The notes beneath the pieces are model-generated. The model had not been told where the DNA came from. It made no database searches and saw nothing but the letters and a program-made list of their open reading frames with translations. The position numbers and the translations under genes were made by a program. A stretch of DNA of 64,000 bases from Pseudomonas xantholysinigenes (GTDB lineage: Bacteria; Pseudomonadota; Gammaproteobacteria; Pseudomonadales; Pseudomonadaceae): NCBI RefSeq assembly GCF_014268885.2, contig NZ_CP077095.1:3353501-3417500 (forward strand), in the 5' to 3' direction. Of this stretch, positions 1 through 8,732 are shown piece after piece (the first letter of the stretch is position 1; each line of letters begins with the position of its first letter).

Positions 1-157
1 CAGTCGCTCAACTGTGCTATTGACAGAACCCTGTGCAAAGCGCGCCTGCGTGGCGCCCCTGGCCACCAAGGTTTTTCACCCGCCCCCTCGTTGCCACGCA
101 CGTTTGCTTGTATGGTGTTGTCCAAGAAGGATGTTTTACCCGCACAGGAAAGACCAG

Positions 158-1531
158 ATGCCCCAACGCAATGTCATCAACGCCTCCGTCAGCCCCAAGG
201 GCAGCCTGGAGACGCTGTCGCAACGTGAAGTCCAGCAACTGAGTGAAGTCGGTACCGGCAGCCTCTACACCCTGTTCCGCCAGTGCGCCCTGGCCATCCT
301 CAACACCGGCGCCCATGTCGACAACGCCAAGACCATCCTCGAGGCCTACCAGGACTTCGAGGTACGCATCCACCAGCAGGACCGCGGCGTGCGCCTGGAG
401 CTGCTCAACGCCCCGGCCGATGCCTTCGTCGATGGCGAGATGATCGCCAGCACCCGCGAGATGCTGTTCAGCGCCCTGCGCGACATCGTCTACACCGAGA
501 GCGAACTGGCCAGCCAGCGCATCGACCTGGAAAGCTCCCAGGGCCTCACCGACTACGTCTTCCACCTGCTGCGCAACGCCCGCACCCTACGCCCCGGCGT
601 CGAGCCGAAAATGGTCGTGTGCTGGGGCGGTCACTCGATCAGCAGCGAGGAATACCAGTACACCAAGAAGGTCGGCCACGAGCTCGGCCTGCGCAAGCTG
701 GATGTCTGCACCGGCTGCGGCCCGGGGGTGATGAAAGGCCCGATGAAGGGCGCCACCATCGCCCACGCCAAGCAGCGCATGCACGGCAGCCGCTACCTGG
801 GCCTGACCGAGCCGGGCATCATCGCCGCCGAGGCGCCCAACCCGATCGTCAACGAGCTGGTGATCCTGCCGGACATCGAGAAGCGCCTGGAAGCCTTCGT
901 CCGCGTCGGCCACGGCATCATCATCTTCCCCGGCGGCGCCGGCACCGCCGAGGAGTTCCTCTACCTGCTCGGCATCCTCATGCACCCGGACAACCACGAC
1001 CTGCCCTTCCCGGTGATCCTCACCGGGCCGCGCAGCGCCGAACCGTTCCTGCGGCAGTTGAACGACTTCGTCGGCGCCACCCTCGGCGAGGCCGCCCAGG
1101 GCCACTACCAGATCATCATCGACGACCCCGCCGAAGTGGCGCGACACATGGTCGAAGGGCTCAAGGCAGTCAAGCAGTTCCGTCGCGAACGCAACGACGC
1201 CTTCCACTTCAACTGGCTGCTGAAGATCGACGAGGGCTTCCAGCACCCGTTCGATCCGACCCACGAAAACATGGCCAACCTGGCCCTGCGCCGCAACCTG
1301 CCGCCCCACGAGCTGGCGGCCAACCTGCGCCGGGCGTTTTCCGGGATCGTAGCCGGCAACGTCAAGGACAAGGGCATTCGCCTGATCGAGGAGCATGGGC
1401 CATACCAGATCCGCGGCGACGCGGCGATCCTAGACCCACTGGGGCGGTTGTTGCAGGCGTTCGTCGACCAGCATCGGATGAAATTGCCAGGCGGCGCGGC
1501 GTATGTACCGTGCTACCAGGTAGTGACCTGA
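158..1531 (+). CDS. ppnN: Nucleotide 5'-monophosphate nucleosidase PpnN (YgdH family)
   Basis: A 457-residue cytoplasmic protein that cleaves the N-glycosidic bond of purine and pyrimidine monophosphates, giving a base and ribose 5-phosphate; the E. coli relative (about 454 residues) is controlled by (p)ppGpp. It resembles E. coli PpnN along its whole length, with the lysine-decarboxylase-like (LOG) fold core: CWGGHS near residue 150, CTGCGPG near 185, and the PGGAGTAEE phosphate-binding motif near 265. The C-terminus (HRMKLPG then YVPCY) also matches. An in-frame ATG at 131 would add nine residues. I chose 158 because AGGAAAG lies just upstream and the protein then starts where the family does. 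It is monocistronic, followed by a REP-like region. Confidence 0.93.
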   Translation: MPQRNVINASVSPKGSLETLSQREVQQLSEVGTGSLYTLFRQCALAILNTGAHVDNAKTILEAYQDFEVRIHQQDRGVRLELLNAPADAFVDGEMIASTREMLFSALRDIVYTESELASQRIDLESSQGLTDYVFHLLRNARTLRPGVEPKMVVCWGGHSISSEEYQYTKKVGHELGLRKLDVCTGCGPGVMKGPMKGATIAHAKQRMHGSRYLGLTEPGIIAAEAPNPIVNELVILPDIEKRLEAFVRVGHGIIIFPGGAGTAEEFLYLLGILMHPDNHDLPFPVILTGPRSAEPFLRQLNDFVGATLGEAAQGHYQIIIDDPAEVARHMVEGLKAVKQFRRERNDAFHFNWLLKIDEGFQHPFDPTHENMANLALRRNLPPHELAANLRRAFSGIVAGNVKDKGIRLIEEHGPYQIRGDAAILDPLGRLLQAFVDQHRMKLPGGAAYVPCYQVVT

Positions 1532-1550
1532 CCCCCGGCGGTAAACCTCT

Positions 1551-1643
1551 GGAGCGGCCTTGTGCCGCGAAAGGGCCGCAAAGCGGCCCCGGCAATCTCT
1601 GCTCGACGCTCAGATCCTGGGGCTGCTTCGCAGCCCTTTCGCA
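1551..1643. repeat. REP-like palindromic sequences (GGCCTTGTGCCGCGAAAGGG family)
   Basis: Intergenic sequence between ppnN and the next gene. It has one arm containing GGAGCGGCCTTGTGCCGCG and a second, inverted element ending GCAGCCCTTTCGC. The same family recurs near 23.9 and 25.1 kb. No other feature is visible between 1532 and 1781. Confidence 0.6.
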
Positions 1644-1781
1644 ACACCCTGCAGACATTTCCCACCCTAAACGGTGAACCTGCCTCCAAAAAAACGGTCT
1701 TTCGCTGACGGTCAATTCACCCGACCGGATCAGCGGCCCAGTCATCGGGCCTTCATTCGTCCTGTTTCAGCGAAGACCAGC

Positions 1782-2432
1782 ATGCCAGACAACCAGCCAA
1801 CCTCCCCTGCCCTCACCGCCCTGCGCGGCGGCCTGATTGCCGCCCTGATCGCCCTCGCCATCCCGGCCCATGCCGAGGAGCCAACCAGCGACGCGCGCTG
1901 GGTCAGCGACAGCCTGAGCACCTATGTGCGCAGCGGGCCCACCGACGGCCACCGCATCGTCGGCACGCTCAAGTCCGGGCAGAAGGTCACGCTGGTGACC
2001 AGCCAGGGCAACTACAGCCAGGTACGCGGCCAGAGCGGCGACCTGGTGTGGATCCTCAGCAATGACCTGCAGGCGGTGCCCGGCCAGAACGAGCGCCTGC
2101 CGCTGCTCGATGCCCAGGTGGCCGAGCTGTCCGGCCAGCTCAAGACCATCGACGACAGCTGGAAGAACCGCGTGCAAGGCATGCAGGAAACCCTGGACTC
2201 GCGCAAGGCGTTGATCGATGAGCTGGAAAGCCGCAACAAGGCGCTGAACGAACAGCTCGAGCAGAGCCAATCGGCCCTGCGTGATACCCAGGCGCGCCTG
2301 GGTGACGAGAACAAACAGGTGATGATGCGCTACATGGTCTATGGCGGCAGCATCGCCGGTGCCGGGCTGTTGGTCGGGCTGATCCTGCCGGCGCTGACCC
2401 GGGGGCGCAAGCGCAACGATCGCTGGTTCTGA
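1782..2432 (+). CDS. SH3-domain envelope protein (TIGR04211/YgiM-like)
   Basis: A 216-residue protein with a signal peptide at about residues 1-31 (hydrophobic stretch ending AIPAHA), a bacterial SH3 domain at about 38-105 (WVSDSLSTYVRSGP start), a coiled coil at about 115-185 rich in Glu, Gln and Lys, and one C-terminal membrane helix at about 188-206 followed by basic residues. This order matches the YgiM/TIGR04211 family, which is membrane-anchored in the periplasm and of uncertain function. The reading frame is open further upstream to 1674, but that extension has no signal-peptide character, so the ATG at 1782 is used. It stands alone on the plus strand. Confidence 0.85.
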   Translation: MPDNQPTSPALTALRGGLIAALIALAIPAHAEEPTSDARWVSDSLSTYVRSGPTDGHRIVGTLKSGQKVTLVTSQGNYSQVRGQSGDLVWILSNDLQAVPGQNERLPLLDAQVAELSGQLKTIDDSWKNRVQGMQETLDSRKALIDELESRNKALNEQLEQSQSALRDTQARLGDENKQVMMRYMVYGGSIAGAGLLVGLILPALTRGRKRNDRWF

Positions 2433-2460
2433 TACGTCGGCGCGAGCTTGGCGACCAGGA

Positions 2461-3396
2461 TCAAGCCGGGCGGTTGCTCACACCGAACGGGATATGTACC
2501 GAAGGCGCCACGGTGCGGGTGCTCTTGAGGTGCCCGGACTGGTCGTCGAAGAAGATGTGCGGCTTGAGCACCTGCAACACTCGGCGCTTTTCGATCCCTC
2601 CCAGGAAGAAAGCATCGTTGGCCATCACCCCCCAGCTTTTCAGGGTATTCAGCGCCCGTTCATGAGACGGCGCGTTGCGCGCGGTGACGATCGAGACTCG
2701 CAAGCGGTTCTCATAGCCAGGGTGTTCGAGCTTGTACTGCTCCTCGGCTGCCTGGATCCGCGCAATACGCACGAAAAACTCTTTCAACGGCCCAGGGTTG
2801 TGCGGCTGGGCGACGTTGATCACCTCGTGGGCATGGAAGCTGCCCAGCCCGCCCGACTGCATCACCGCCTCCGACTCATCTCCGGCCAGCACGCCGTCGA
2901 AGTCGAAGGCGATGCGTAGATTGTTGTCGCTCTCGTCATCGTCGAACTGCGAATCGAGCACCTGGCCGGCCGGGTAGCCGGCCTTGATCGCCGCGTCCAC
3001 GTGCTGCTTGTCGGCGGACAGGAACAGGGCGATGTTCAGTGCCGGGATGTATTCGTAGGGTGAACGGCCCTGGGTGAAGATCGCCCGGGTCATGTTCAGG
3101 CCGTAGTGACCGATGGTCTTCATTACCCGCATGCCGGTGTCTGGATCGTTCTGCGACAGCAGCACCACTTCCACCAGCGGGTCCTCGGGGTCCTCGCGCA
3201 GGTCGTTCAACGCCAGCAGGCGCTTGATGAAGGGATAGGCGATACCCTTGCCCAGCGGCACGTCCAGGTGCTGCTCCTGGTACTTGCGGTATTGCGCTTC
3301 ACCGTCGCGGCGAAATACCGCGTCCGACTCGCTGAGGTCGAACACCGCGCTCGAAGCCACGCCAATCACCAGGCGATCGTCCAGTTCGAAGGGCAT
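2461..3396 (-). CDS. 5'-nucleotidase, cN-I type (PF06189 family)
   Basis: A 311-residue cytoplasmic protein of the cN-I 5'-nucleotidase family, expected to dephosphorylate nucleoside monophosphates. The HAD-like core motif IAFDFDGVL with the two catalytic aspartates lies near residue 165, and the N-terminal VIGVASSAVFDLSES block is typical of the family. Length is normal for bacterial members. AAGGAG sits five bases before the ATG. It lies 30 bp downstream of the MOSC gene on the same strand, so the two are probably co-transcribed. Confidence 0.85.
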   Translation of the reverse strand: MPFELDDRLVIGVASSAVFDLSESDAVFRRDGEAQYRKYQEQHLDVPLGKGIAYPFIKRLLALNDLREDPEDPLVEVVLLSQNDPDTGMRVMKTIGHYGLNMTRAIFTQGRSPYEYIPALNIALFLSADKQHVDAAIKAGYPAGQVLDSQFDDDESDNNLRIAFDFDGVLAGDESEAVMQSGGLGSFHAHEVINVAQPHNPGPLKEFFVRIARIQAAEEQYKLEHPGYENRLRVSIVTARNAPSHERALNTLKSWGVMANDAFFLGGIEKRRVLQVLKPHIFFDDQSGHLKSTRTVAPSVHIPFGVSNRPA

Positions 3397-3426
3397 GCAC
3401 GCTCCTTGTCTTGTAAAGTGAAACCG

Positions 3427-4125
3427 TCAGCCTTCGCTGCGGCCTTGCAGTCGCGAAGCCCAGTCCTCGACTTCGCGTTGCTCCAGGCGTTTTTCCAGGG
3501 TTCGACGCCAGTTCGGCACCAGCGGCAGTGCCAGGCATTCGCGCAACAGCTCAGGCTCCAGGCGCTTGTCGAACAGCACCGCCGAAAGCCGCGCCACCGA
3601 CCATTGCCCATATGGGCGCTCGACCAGCTCAAGGGCATCGCCCGCCGCCACCTCGCCTTCTTCGAGCACCCGGTAGTACCAACCGGTGCGCCCACTCTGC
3701 TGCACCCGCAAGGCCATCTGCGCCACATCAAAACGGTCGTTGAGTTTCCAGCACGGCATGCGCCCCTGGGAGATCTCCAGCAACGCCGTGCCGACCCGAA
3801 TGCGGTCACCCAGGCAGACATCCGTCTCGCGCCAGCCGCTGCTGCTGAAGTTCTCGCCAAAAGCGCCTGGCTGCGCCAGCAACGGGTGCGCGCCAAGCTC
3901 GGTGAGCCAATCGGCGTAGTGGTCACGGGGGTAGTGGTGAATCGCCTTCTCGACACCGCCGTGCACGCGCAGGTCGCCCTGTTCGTCGCTGGCCAGGCCG
4001 AGGAAGGTCACCTGCAAGCGACCCTGACGGGGCTGTTTGTCGATGGCGCTGTGCGAGCCTGGGCGGGTAAAGGGCCGGGCGCTGCCGGTAAGCAGGCTGT
4101 CGAGGCGTGAACTGGACGGGAGCAT
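3427..4125 (-). CDS. MOSC domain protein, YiiM-like
   Basis: A 232-residue protein resembling E. coli YiiM, which acts with the molybdenum cofactor in reducing N-hydroxylated compounds such as 6-hydroxylaminopurine. The HYPRDHY segment near residue 70, the FGEN segment, and GRMPCWKLN with the cofactor-binding cysteine are visible; a 3-alpha C-terminal domain follows. The frame stays open to 4230, but the ATG at 4125 gives the family's normal length. It is the upstream member of a likely two-gene operon with the 5'-nucleotidase. A link to detoxifying modified nucleobases is inference from the family and from this pairing. Confidence 0.85.
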   Translation of the reverse strand: MLPSSSRLDSLLTGSARPFTRPGSHSAIDKQPRQGRLQVTFLGLASDEQGDLRVHGGVEKAIHHYPRDHYADWLTELGAHPLLAQPGAFGENFSSSGWRETDVCLGDRIRVGTALLEISQGRMPCWKLNDRFDVAQMALRVQQSGRTGWYYRVLEEGEVAAGDALELVERPYGQWSVARLSAVLFDKRLEPELLRECLALPLVPNWRRTLEKRLEQREVEDWASRLQGRSEG

Positions 4126-4192
4126 GCGGCGGTCTCGAGCAAAGGACCTGGCGAGCTTACACCAGAGCCGTTGCCGACCCAAGACAACGCCC

Positions 4193-4248
4193 TGTCGTGG
4201 GAGCGGGTTTACCCGCGAACACCGGCGCAACCGGTGCCATCGCGCGGC
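4193..4248. repeat. REP element (GTGGGAGCGGG...CCCGCG family)
   Basis: Contains GTGGGAGCGGGTTTACCCGC, the palindromic core that recurs at about 9.4, 19.2, 33.5-34.1 and 42.8 kb, followed by ACCGGCGCAACCGGT. It is intergenic between the MOSC gene and the small periplasmic protein gene. Confidence 0.7.
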
Positions 4249-4275
4249 GCGCCCGCCCCCATTCAGGGAAGCCCG

Positions 4276-4545
4276 CTACTTGCCCCGCGCCTTGTTGTAA
4301 ATGGTCTTGGCCCGGTCGGCAGACGCCTGGCAGGTCTTCATGTCGCCTTTGGCCTGGGCGTCCTTGGCCTGCTTGAGCAGCTCATGGTAGTCATGGGCCA
4401 TGCCGCCATGCAGCGCCTGGCCATCGGTCTCGCTGATGTATTCCAGGTCCTTGATCTTGGCGTCGCAGTTGGTCGCCGGACCATCCTCGGCGTGGGCGGC
4501 GAAACTCAGTAGCGAAGCCATCACGAGCAGTGTCATGGATTTCAT
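4276..4545 (-). CDS. Small secreted protein of unknown function
   Basis: An 89-residue protein with a clear signal peptide (MKSMTLLVMASLLSFAAHA, cleavage before residue 20). The mature part is about 70 residues, helical and charged, with two cysteines (C27 and C72) that could form a periplasmic disulfide. An ATG at 4545 is preceded by AGGAG at good spacing; the longer open frame to 4647 is ignored because it would bury the signal peptide. I do not recognise a characterised family. It is convergent with nothing and sits between MOSC and a LysR gene. Confidence 0.75.
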   Translation of the reverse strand: MKSMTLLVMASLLSFAAHAEDGPATNCDAKIKDLEYISETDGQALHGGMAHDYHELLKQAKDAQAKGDMKTCQASADRAKTIYNKARGK

Positions 4546-4646
4546 GGAGCGTTCTCCTGGGAAACAACCTGACTGCTGGAAAGTACGCCGGGCTGAATGT
4601 CGGCGCAGCAAGGAGCATAGCCGCGCATCGCCTGTCATGCCTTGCA

Positions 4647-5567
4647 TCAGCCCAACGGTACGGCGACCTCGGCGAGCAGAAAATCGATGAACACCCGCAG
4701 CTTGTGCGGCATGTGCCGGGCCTGCGGGTACACCAGCATGAACGGGCGCGAGGTGCCACCGAACTCACCCAGCACCTCCACCAGCTCGCCCTTGGCCAAT
4801 GCCGCCTGCACGGTGAACCGATAAGCCTGCATCAGGCCGCCGCCATGACGCGCCAGGGTGGTGGTGGCGAGGAAGTCCCCTTGGCAGGTGAATGCGCCAT
4901 GGGTGTCGAGCTCGATGACCTGGTCGCCCTGGCGGAAGGTCCACGCCGGACGGCGCCCGCTGCTGGGCAGCTCGAACTGAATGCACTGGTGCCCAAGCAG
5001 ATCGGCCGGCGTGCGCGGGGTGCCGGCACGGGCCAGGTATTCGGGGGTCGCGACTATGACCAACTCGGCGTCCTCCAGCCGCCGAGCCACCAGCCGCGAA
5101 TCGGCCGGCGCGCGGCCACGGATCGCCAGGTCGAAAGGCTCTTCGGCGAAATCGACGTTGCGGTTGCTCACATGCACATCCACCTGCACCTGTGGGAAGC
5201 GCTGGCGAAATATCGGCAACAACGGCAACAGCCGGTAATGGGCGTAGGGGGTGGGCGCGCTGATGCGCAGGCGGCCGCTGGGTTCGAGCTGGCCACCGGC
5301 AACCTGGCGCTCGGCCTCGACCAGTTGCCCCAGGGCCTGGCGGCATTGCTGGTAATAGGCCTGGCCGGCCTCGGACAGGCGCATCTGCCGCGTGGTACGC
5401 ACGAACAGGCGCACACCCAGGCGCTCCTCCAGCCGGGCCACCGAGCGGCTTACCGCCGCCGGGGTGACGCCAGCCTGGCTGGCCGCCTCGGTGAAGCTGC
5501 CGGCGTCGGCGGCCAGGCAGAACAGCTCCAGACTACCCAGTTGTAGATCGTCGAAATGGCGGGTCAT
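4647..5567 (-). CDS. LysR-family transcriptional regulator
   Basis: A 306-residue LysR-type regulator with the N-terminal winged helix-turn-helix at about residues 1-65 (SFTEAASQAGVTPAAVSRSV) and a substrate-binding domain after about residue 90. The N-terminal segment GSLELFCLAADAGSFTEAA is typical. It is divergent from the SDR gene at 5679, so that gene and the tautomerase after it are the likely targets. The ATG at 5567 is chosen over longer open frames. Confidence 0.9.
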   Translation of the reverse strand: MTRHFDDLQLGSLELFCLAADAGSFTEAASQAGVTPAAVSRSVARLEERLGVRLFVRTTRQMRLSEAGQAYYQQCRQALGQLVEAERQVAGGQLEPSGRLRISAPTPYAHYRLLPLLPIFRQRFPQVQVDVHVSNRNVDFAEEPFDLAIRGRAPADSRLVARRLEDAELVIVATPEYLARAGTPRTPADLLGHQCIQFELPSSGRRPAWTFRQGDQVIELDTHGAFTCQGDFLATTTLARHGGGLMQAYRFTVQAALAKGELVEVLGEFGGTSRPFMLVYPQARHMPHKLRVFIDFLLAEVAVPLG

Positions 5568-5582
5568 GGCGTCCCCATTGAT

Positions 5583-5593
5583 TACATGATGTA
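5583..5593. promoter_or_regulatory. Candidate LysR operator in a divergent promoter region
   Basis: TACATGATGTA is an 11-bp odd palindrome (arms TACAT and ATGTA) in the 111-bp gap between divergent LysR and SDR genes. It is an AT-rich dyad of the general LysR kind. This is a position- and symmetry-based guess only. Confidence 0.3.
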
Positions 5594-5678
5594 TCGATTG
5601 AAATGCCATACGCCTCATTTTTCAAGCGTGCCTTGCCGCCTAAAGTGGCTCCACCCACGATCAACCGGAGTTCACCCC

Positions 5679-6413
5679 ATGAGCACAGCACGCACCGTCA
5701 TCATCACCGGCGCCTCCAGCGGCCTGGGCTTCGCCCTCGCCAAGGCGTTCCTCGAGCGCGGCGACAATGTCGTCGGCAACGCCCGCAGCGAAGCGCGCCT
5801 GAACGAAGCCGCCGCCCGCCTGGGCGATCCGCGCGCCTTCATTGGCGTGGCCGGCGACATCGCCGAGAAAGCCACCGCGCAGCGGCTGTTCGCCGCGGCG
5901 ATCGAAGCCTTCGGCCAGGTCGATATCCTGATCAACAACGCCGGCATCTTCATTCCCAAGCCGGTCACCGACTACACCGAAGCCGATGTCGACGCGCTGG
6001 TCGGCACCAACCTCAAAGGTTTCTTCTACCCCGCCCAGGTGGCAGCGCAGCTGATGAAGGCTCAAGGGCACGGGCATATCGTCGCGATCACGGCCTCGGT
6101 GGCGATGCAACCGGACACCCGGGTTCCGGCGCTGCTGCCGGTTCTGGTCAAGGGAGGGCTGAACCAGGCGGTCAAGGGCCTGGCCCTGGAGCTGGCGAGC
6201 AGTGGCGTGCAGGTCAATGCCGTGGCGCCGGGCATCATCGACACCCCGTTGCACGGCGACGGTGCCAAGGGCCTGGGCATGCTGTCGCCGAGCGGACGCA
6301 CCGGCCAGCCCGAGGATGTGGTGGCGGCCGTGCTATACCTGACCGACGCCCGCTATGTCAGCGGCGTCATCCTGCCGGTCGACGGTGGCAGCACCGCCGG
6401 CACCTGGCACTGA
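5679..6413 (+). CDS. SDR-family oxidoreductase lacking the catalytic tyrosine
   Basis: A 244-residue classical short-chain dehydrogenase/reductase. The cofactor motif TGASSGLG starts at residue 10, NNAG is at 86-89, N111 and S140 are present. In the YxxxK position the sequence reads PVLVK (residues 154-158), so the lysine is kept but the tyrosine is replaced by proline. The C-terminal adh_short_C2 features (NAVAPG, then VDGGSTAG) are intact. Either the enzyme uses another acid, or it is a subfamily with a different reaction. It is followed after 16 bp by a tautomerase gene and faces a LysR gene. Confidence 0.88.
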   Translation: MSTARTVIITGASSGLGFALAKAFLERGDNVVGNARSEARLNEAAARLGDPRAFIGVAGDIAEKATAQRLFAAAIEAFGQVDILINNAGIFIPKPVTDYTEADVDALVGTNLKGFFYPAQVAAQLMKAQGHGHIVAITASVAMQPDTRVPALLPVLVKGGLNQAVKGLALELASSGVQVNAVAPGIIDTPLHGDGAKGLGMLSPSGRTGQPEDVVAAVLYLTDARYVSGVILPVDGGSTAGTWH

Positions 6414-6429
6414 GACCTGGAGAATCGCG

Positions 6430-6633
6430 ATGCCCTATGTTCATATCCGCGTGACCGACGAAGGCGTGACCGCCGAACACAAGCGCCTGCTGATCGAAGG
6501 CACCACCCGGCTGCTGGAACAGGTGCTGAACAAGCCACCGGCGAGTACCTTCGTGGTGATCGAGGAAGTGCCGACCGACAACTGGGGAGTCGCCGGGGAG
6601 ACGGTGACGGCGTTGCGCCAACGCGAGGGATGA
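6430..6633 (+). CDS. 4-oxalocrotonate tautomerase family protein
   Basis: A 67-residue small tautomerase. After removal of Met the N-terminus is Pro (MPYVHIRVT), the catalytic base of the family. Length is typical of 4-OT-like proteins that form oligomers. It overlaps no gene and lies 16 bp after the SDR gene, preceded by TGGAGAA, so it is almost certainly co-transcribed. The true substrate is unknown. Confidence 0.85.
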   Translation: MPYVHIRVTDEGVTAEHKRLLIEGTTRLLEQVLNKPPASTFVVIEEVPTDNWGVAGETVTALRQREG

Positions 6634-6651
6634 TGCGCCGTGTGGGTATGG

Positions 6652-6712
6652 GGTTCAGCCGCGAACAACGCAGCGCCTGCTTCGCGGGTGAACCCGCTCG
6701 CACAGGGATAAT
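6652..6712. repeat. Degenerate REP element
   Basis: TTCAGCCGCGAAC followed by CTTCGCGGGTGAACCCGCTC is a diverged version of the REP palindrome seen elsewhere. It sits between convergent tautomerase and LysR genes. Confidence 0.5.
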
Positions 6713-6730
6713 GGTTTCCTGGGCGATCTG

Positions 6731-7612
6731 CTACTGCCGCAGTCGCGCCAGCGCCTCCAGTACGAATCCGGTTGCCCGCTCCACTTCGCCGTCCCGGCAA
6801 GCCACCCCCAATTGACGCCACAACCCCGGTCGCAGCGCACGCCGGACGATGCGTGGATCGTGCGCCTGGACCTCACCTTCCTGCGGCAGCAAGGTCGCCC
6901 CGTACCCCGCCGCCACCAGGCTCTTGATCGCATCGTTGTAGTTCAGTTCGATACGCGCTTCGGGGTACAGGCCCGCCGCCGCGAACCATTCGGCGGTCAC
7001 CCGCGACAGCTGTGTGCTGCTGTCGTTGAGGATCAGCGCCCGCCCAGCCAACCAGGCCGGCGTCACCCGCGCCGGTGGCTGCCAGTCGGCAGGCACATAG
7101 GCCATGATCGGATCGCGCCGCCACGGCGTGACCCTCAGGCCCTTGCCCGCCACCTGGGGCAGCGCCACCAGGCCAATATCCAGGCTGCCTTCGCGCAAGC
7201 GGGCAAGCGAGGCCTGGGAGGTGAGCACCTGGACCTGTACATCAATGCCCGGATGATCCACTCGCAAGGTTTCCAGCGCCTGCGGCAGCAGATGGGCGAT
7301 GGCGCCGGTGGAGGCGCCCAGGCGTACCCGGCCGCTCAAGCCTTCGACCTGCCGCCGCACCTCATCCAGCGCCTGGTCGGCATCGGCCAACAGGCGCCGG
7401 GCACGGACCAGCAGCGTCTCGCCGATGACCGTGGGACGCACCTGGCCGCGGGTACGGGTGAGCAAGGCCGCCCCCACCCGTGCTTCCAGCTCGGCCACAT
7501 GCAGGCTGATGGTCGGTGGCGCGAGGTTGAGCTGGCGGGCGGCGTCGGCGAACGAGCCGTGATCGGCAATCACTACTAAGGTGCGCAGGCGGTCGAGGCT
7601 GATTTCGCGCAT
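6731..7612 (-). CDS. LysR-family transcriptional regulator
   Basis: A 293-residue LysR regulator. The helix-turn-helix is at about residues 1-60 ([20 protein letters not shown]) and an effector-binding domain follows. The ATG at 7612 gives the usual [13 protein letters not shown] start; the open frame continues to 7648 but without family likeness. It is divergent from argC (125 bp gap), which suggests that it regulates argC. Confidence 0.9.
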   Translation of the reverse strand: MREISLDRLRTLVVIADHGSFADAARQLNLAPPTISLHVAELEARVGAALLTRTRGQVRPTVIGETLLVRARRLLADADQALDEVRRQVEGLSGRVRLGASTGAIAHLLPQALETLRVDHPGIDVQVQVLTSQASLARLREGSLDIGLVALPQVAGKGLRVTPWRRDPIMAYVPADWQPPARVTPAWLAGRALILNDSSTQLSRVTAEWFAAAGLYPEARIELNYNDAIKSLVAAGYGATLLPQEGEVQAHDPRIVRRALRPGLWRQLGVACRDGEVERATGFVLEALARLRQ

Positions 7613-7737
7613 GGGGCTCCAGGAGCGTTCATAGGCATTGTTCAGCAATTCTGAATTTGAGCTTCATGATATTCAAATTTTCTTTTAGAGCGACAACGAC
7701 GAGCATGGTGCCAACTTTCCTTGAGCGAACCCTCACC

Positions 7738-8664
7738 ATGCACCAGCCCCTTGTCTTCATCGACGGCGACCAAGGCACCACCGGCCTGCAGATCCACGCC
7801 CGCCTGCACGGTCGTCACGACCTGCGCCTGCTCACCTTGGTCGAAGCCGAACGCAAGAACCCGGCACGCCGCGCCGAGGCGATCAACAGCGCCGACATTG
7901 CCCTGCTGTGCCTGCCCGACGATGCCGCCCGCGATGCGGTGGCGACGATTCACAACCCGGCCGTGCGGGTGATCGATGCCAGCTCCGCCCACCGCACCAC
8001 GCCAGGCTGGGTCTATGGCCTGCCGGAGCTGAACCCACAACAAGCCGAGCGCATCGCCCGTGCCACCCGGGTCAGCAACCCCGGCTGCTACCCAACCGGC
8101 GCCATCGCCCTGCTGCAACCACTGGTCAAGGCCGGGCTGCTGCCGGCGGACTACCCGCTGAGCATCCATGCCATTTCCGGCTACTCCGGTGGCGGTCGGG
8201 CGGCGGTGGAACGCCATGAACAGCGCAGCGACGACTACCTGCCGGCCTTGCAGCTGTATGGCCTGGAGCTGGCGCACAAGCATGTGCCGGAGATCCAGCA
8301 GCATGCCGGCCTCAGCGCACGGCCGGTGTTCGTGCCGGGCTACGGCGACTATCGCCAGGGCATCGTGCTGAGCATCCCGCTACAACTGCGCCTGCTGCCG
8401 GGCGTGAGTGCCGAACAGCTGCAAGCCTGCCTGGAGCACCACTACCAGGGCGCGCGCCACGTGCAGGTGATGCCTCTGCATCAGCACGGCGCTGCGCCAG
8501 CACTGGACCCGCAAGCGCTGAACGACAGCAACGACCTGCGCCTGGCCCTCTACGCCAACCCCGAGCACGGGCAGGTATTGCTCACGGCGGTGTTCGACAA
8601 CCTCGGCAAGGGCGCCTCTGGGGCCGCCGTGCAGAACCTCGAGCTGATGCTGGCAGCCCTGTAG
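7738..8664 (+). CDS. argC: N-acetyl-gamma-glutamyl-phosphate reductase, type 2
   Basis: A 308-residue NADP-dependent enzyme that reduces N-acetyl-glutamyl phosphate to the semialdehyde in arginine synthesis. It is the short, type 2 form: [13 protein letters not shown] begins the Rossmann domain, and [10 protein letters not shown] near residue 113 holds the catalytic cysteine. [11 protein letters not shown] and the [11 protein letters not shown] block fit the family. P. putida-type genomes usually carry a second, type 1 argC elsewhere, so this may be a second copy. The start at 7738 gives [11 protein letters not shown]; upstream in-frame codons are not supported. The divergent LysR suggests dedicated control. 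Confidence 0.88.
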   Translation: MHQPLVFIDGDQGTTGLQIHARLHGRHDLRLLTLVEAERKNPARRAEAINSADIALLCLPDDAARDAVATIHNPAVRVIDASSAHRTTPGWVYGLPELNPQQAERIARATRVSNPGCYPTGAIALLQPLVKAGLLPADYPLSIHAISGYSGGGRAAVERHEQRSDDYLPALQLYGLELAHKHVPEIQQHAGLSARPVFVPGYGDYRQGIVLSIPLQLRLLPGVSAEQLQACLEHHYQGARHVQVMPLHQHGAAPALDPQALNDSNDLRLALYANPEHGQVLLTAVFDNLGKGASGAAVQNLELMLAAL

Positions 8665-8732
8665 CCGCGCAGCGAAGCCCGACAGCGGGTAGAATAGGCA
8701 CCCCTCACGTTGCTCCCGGAGCCCTACCCGCG

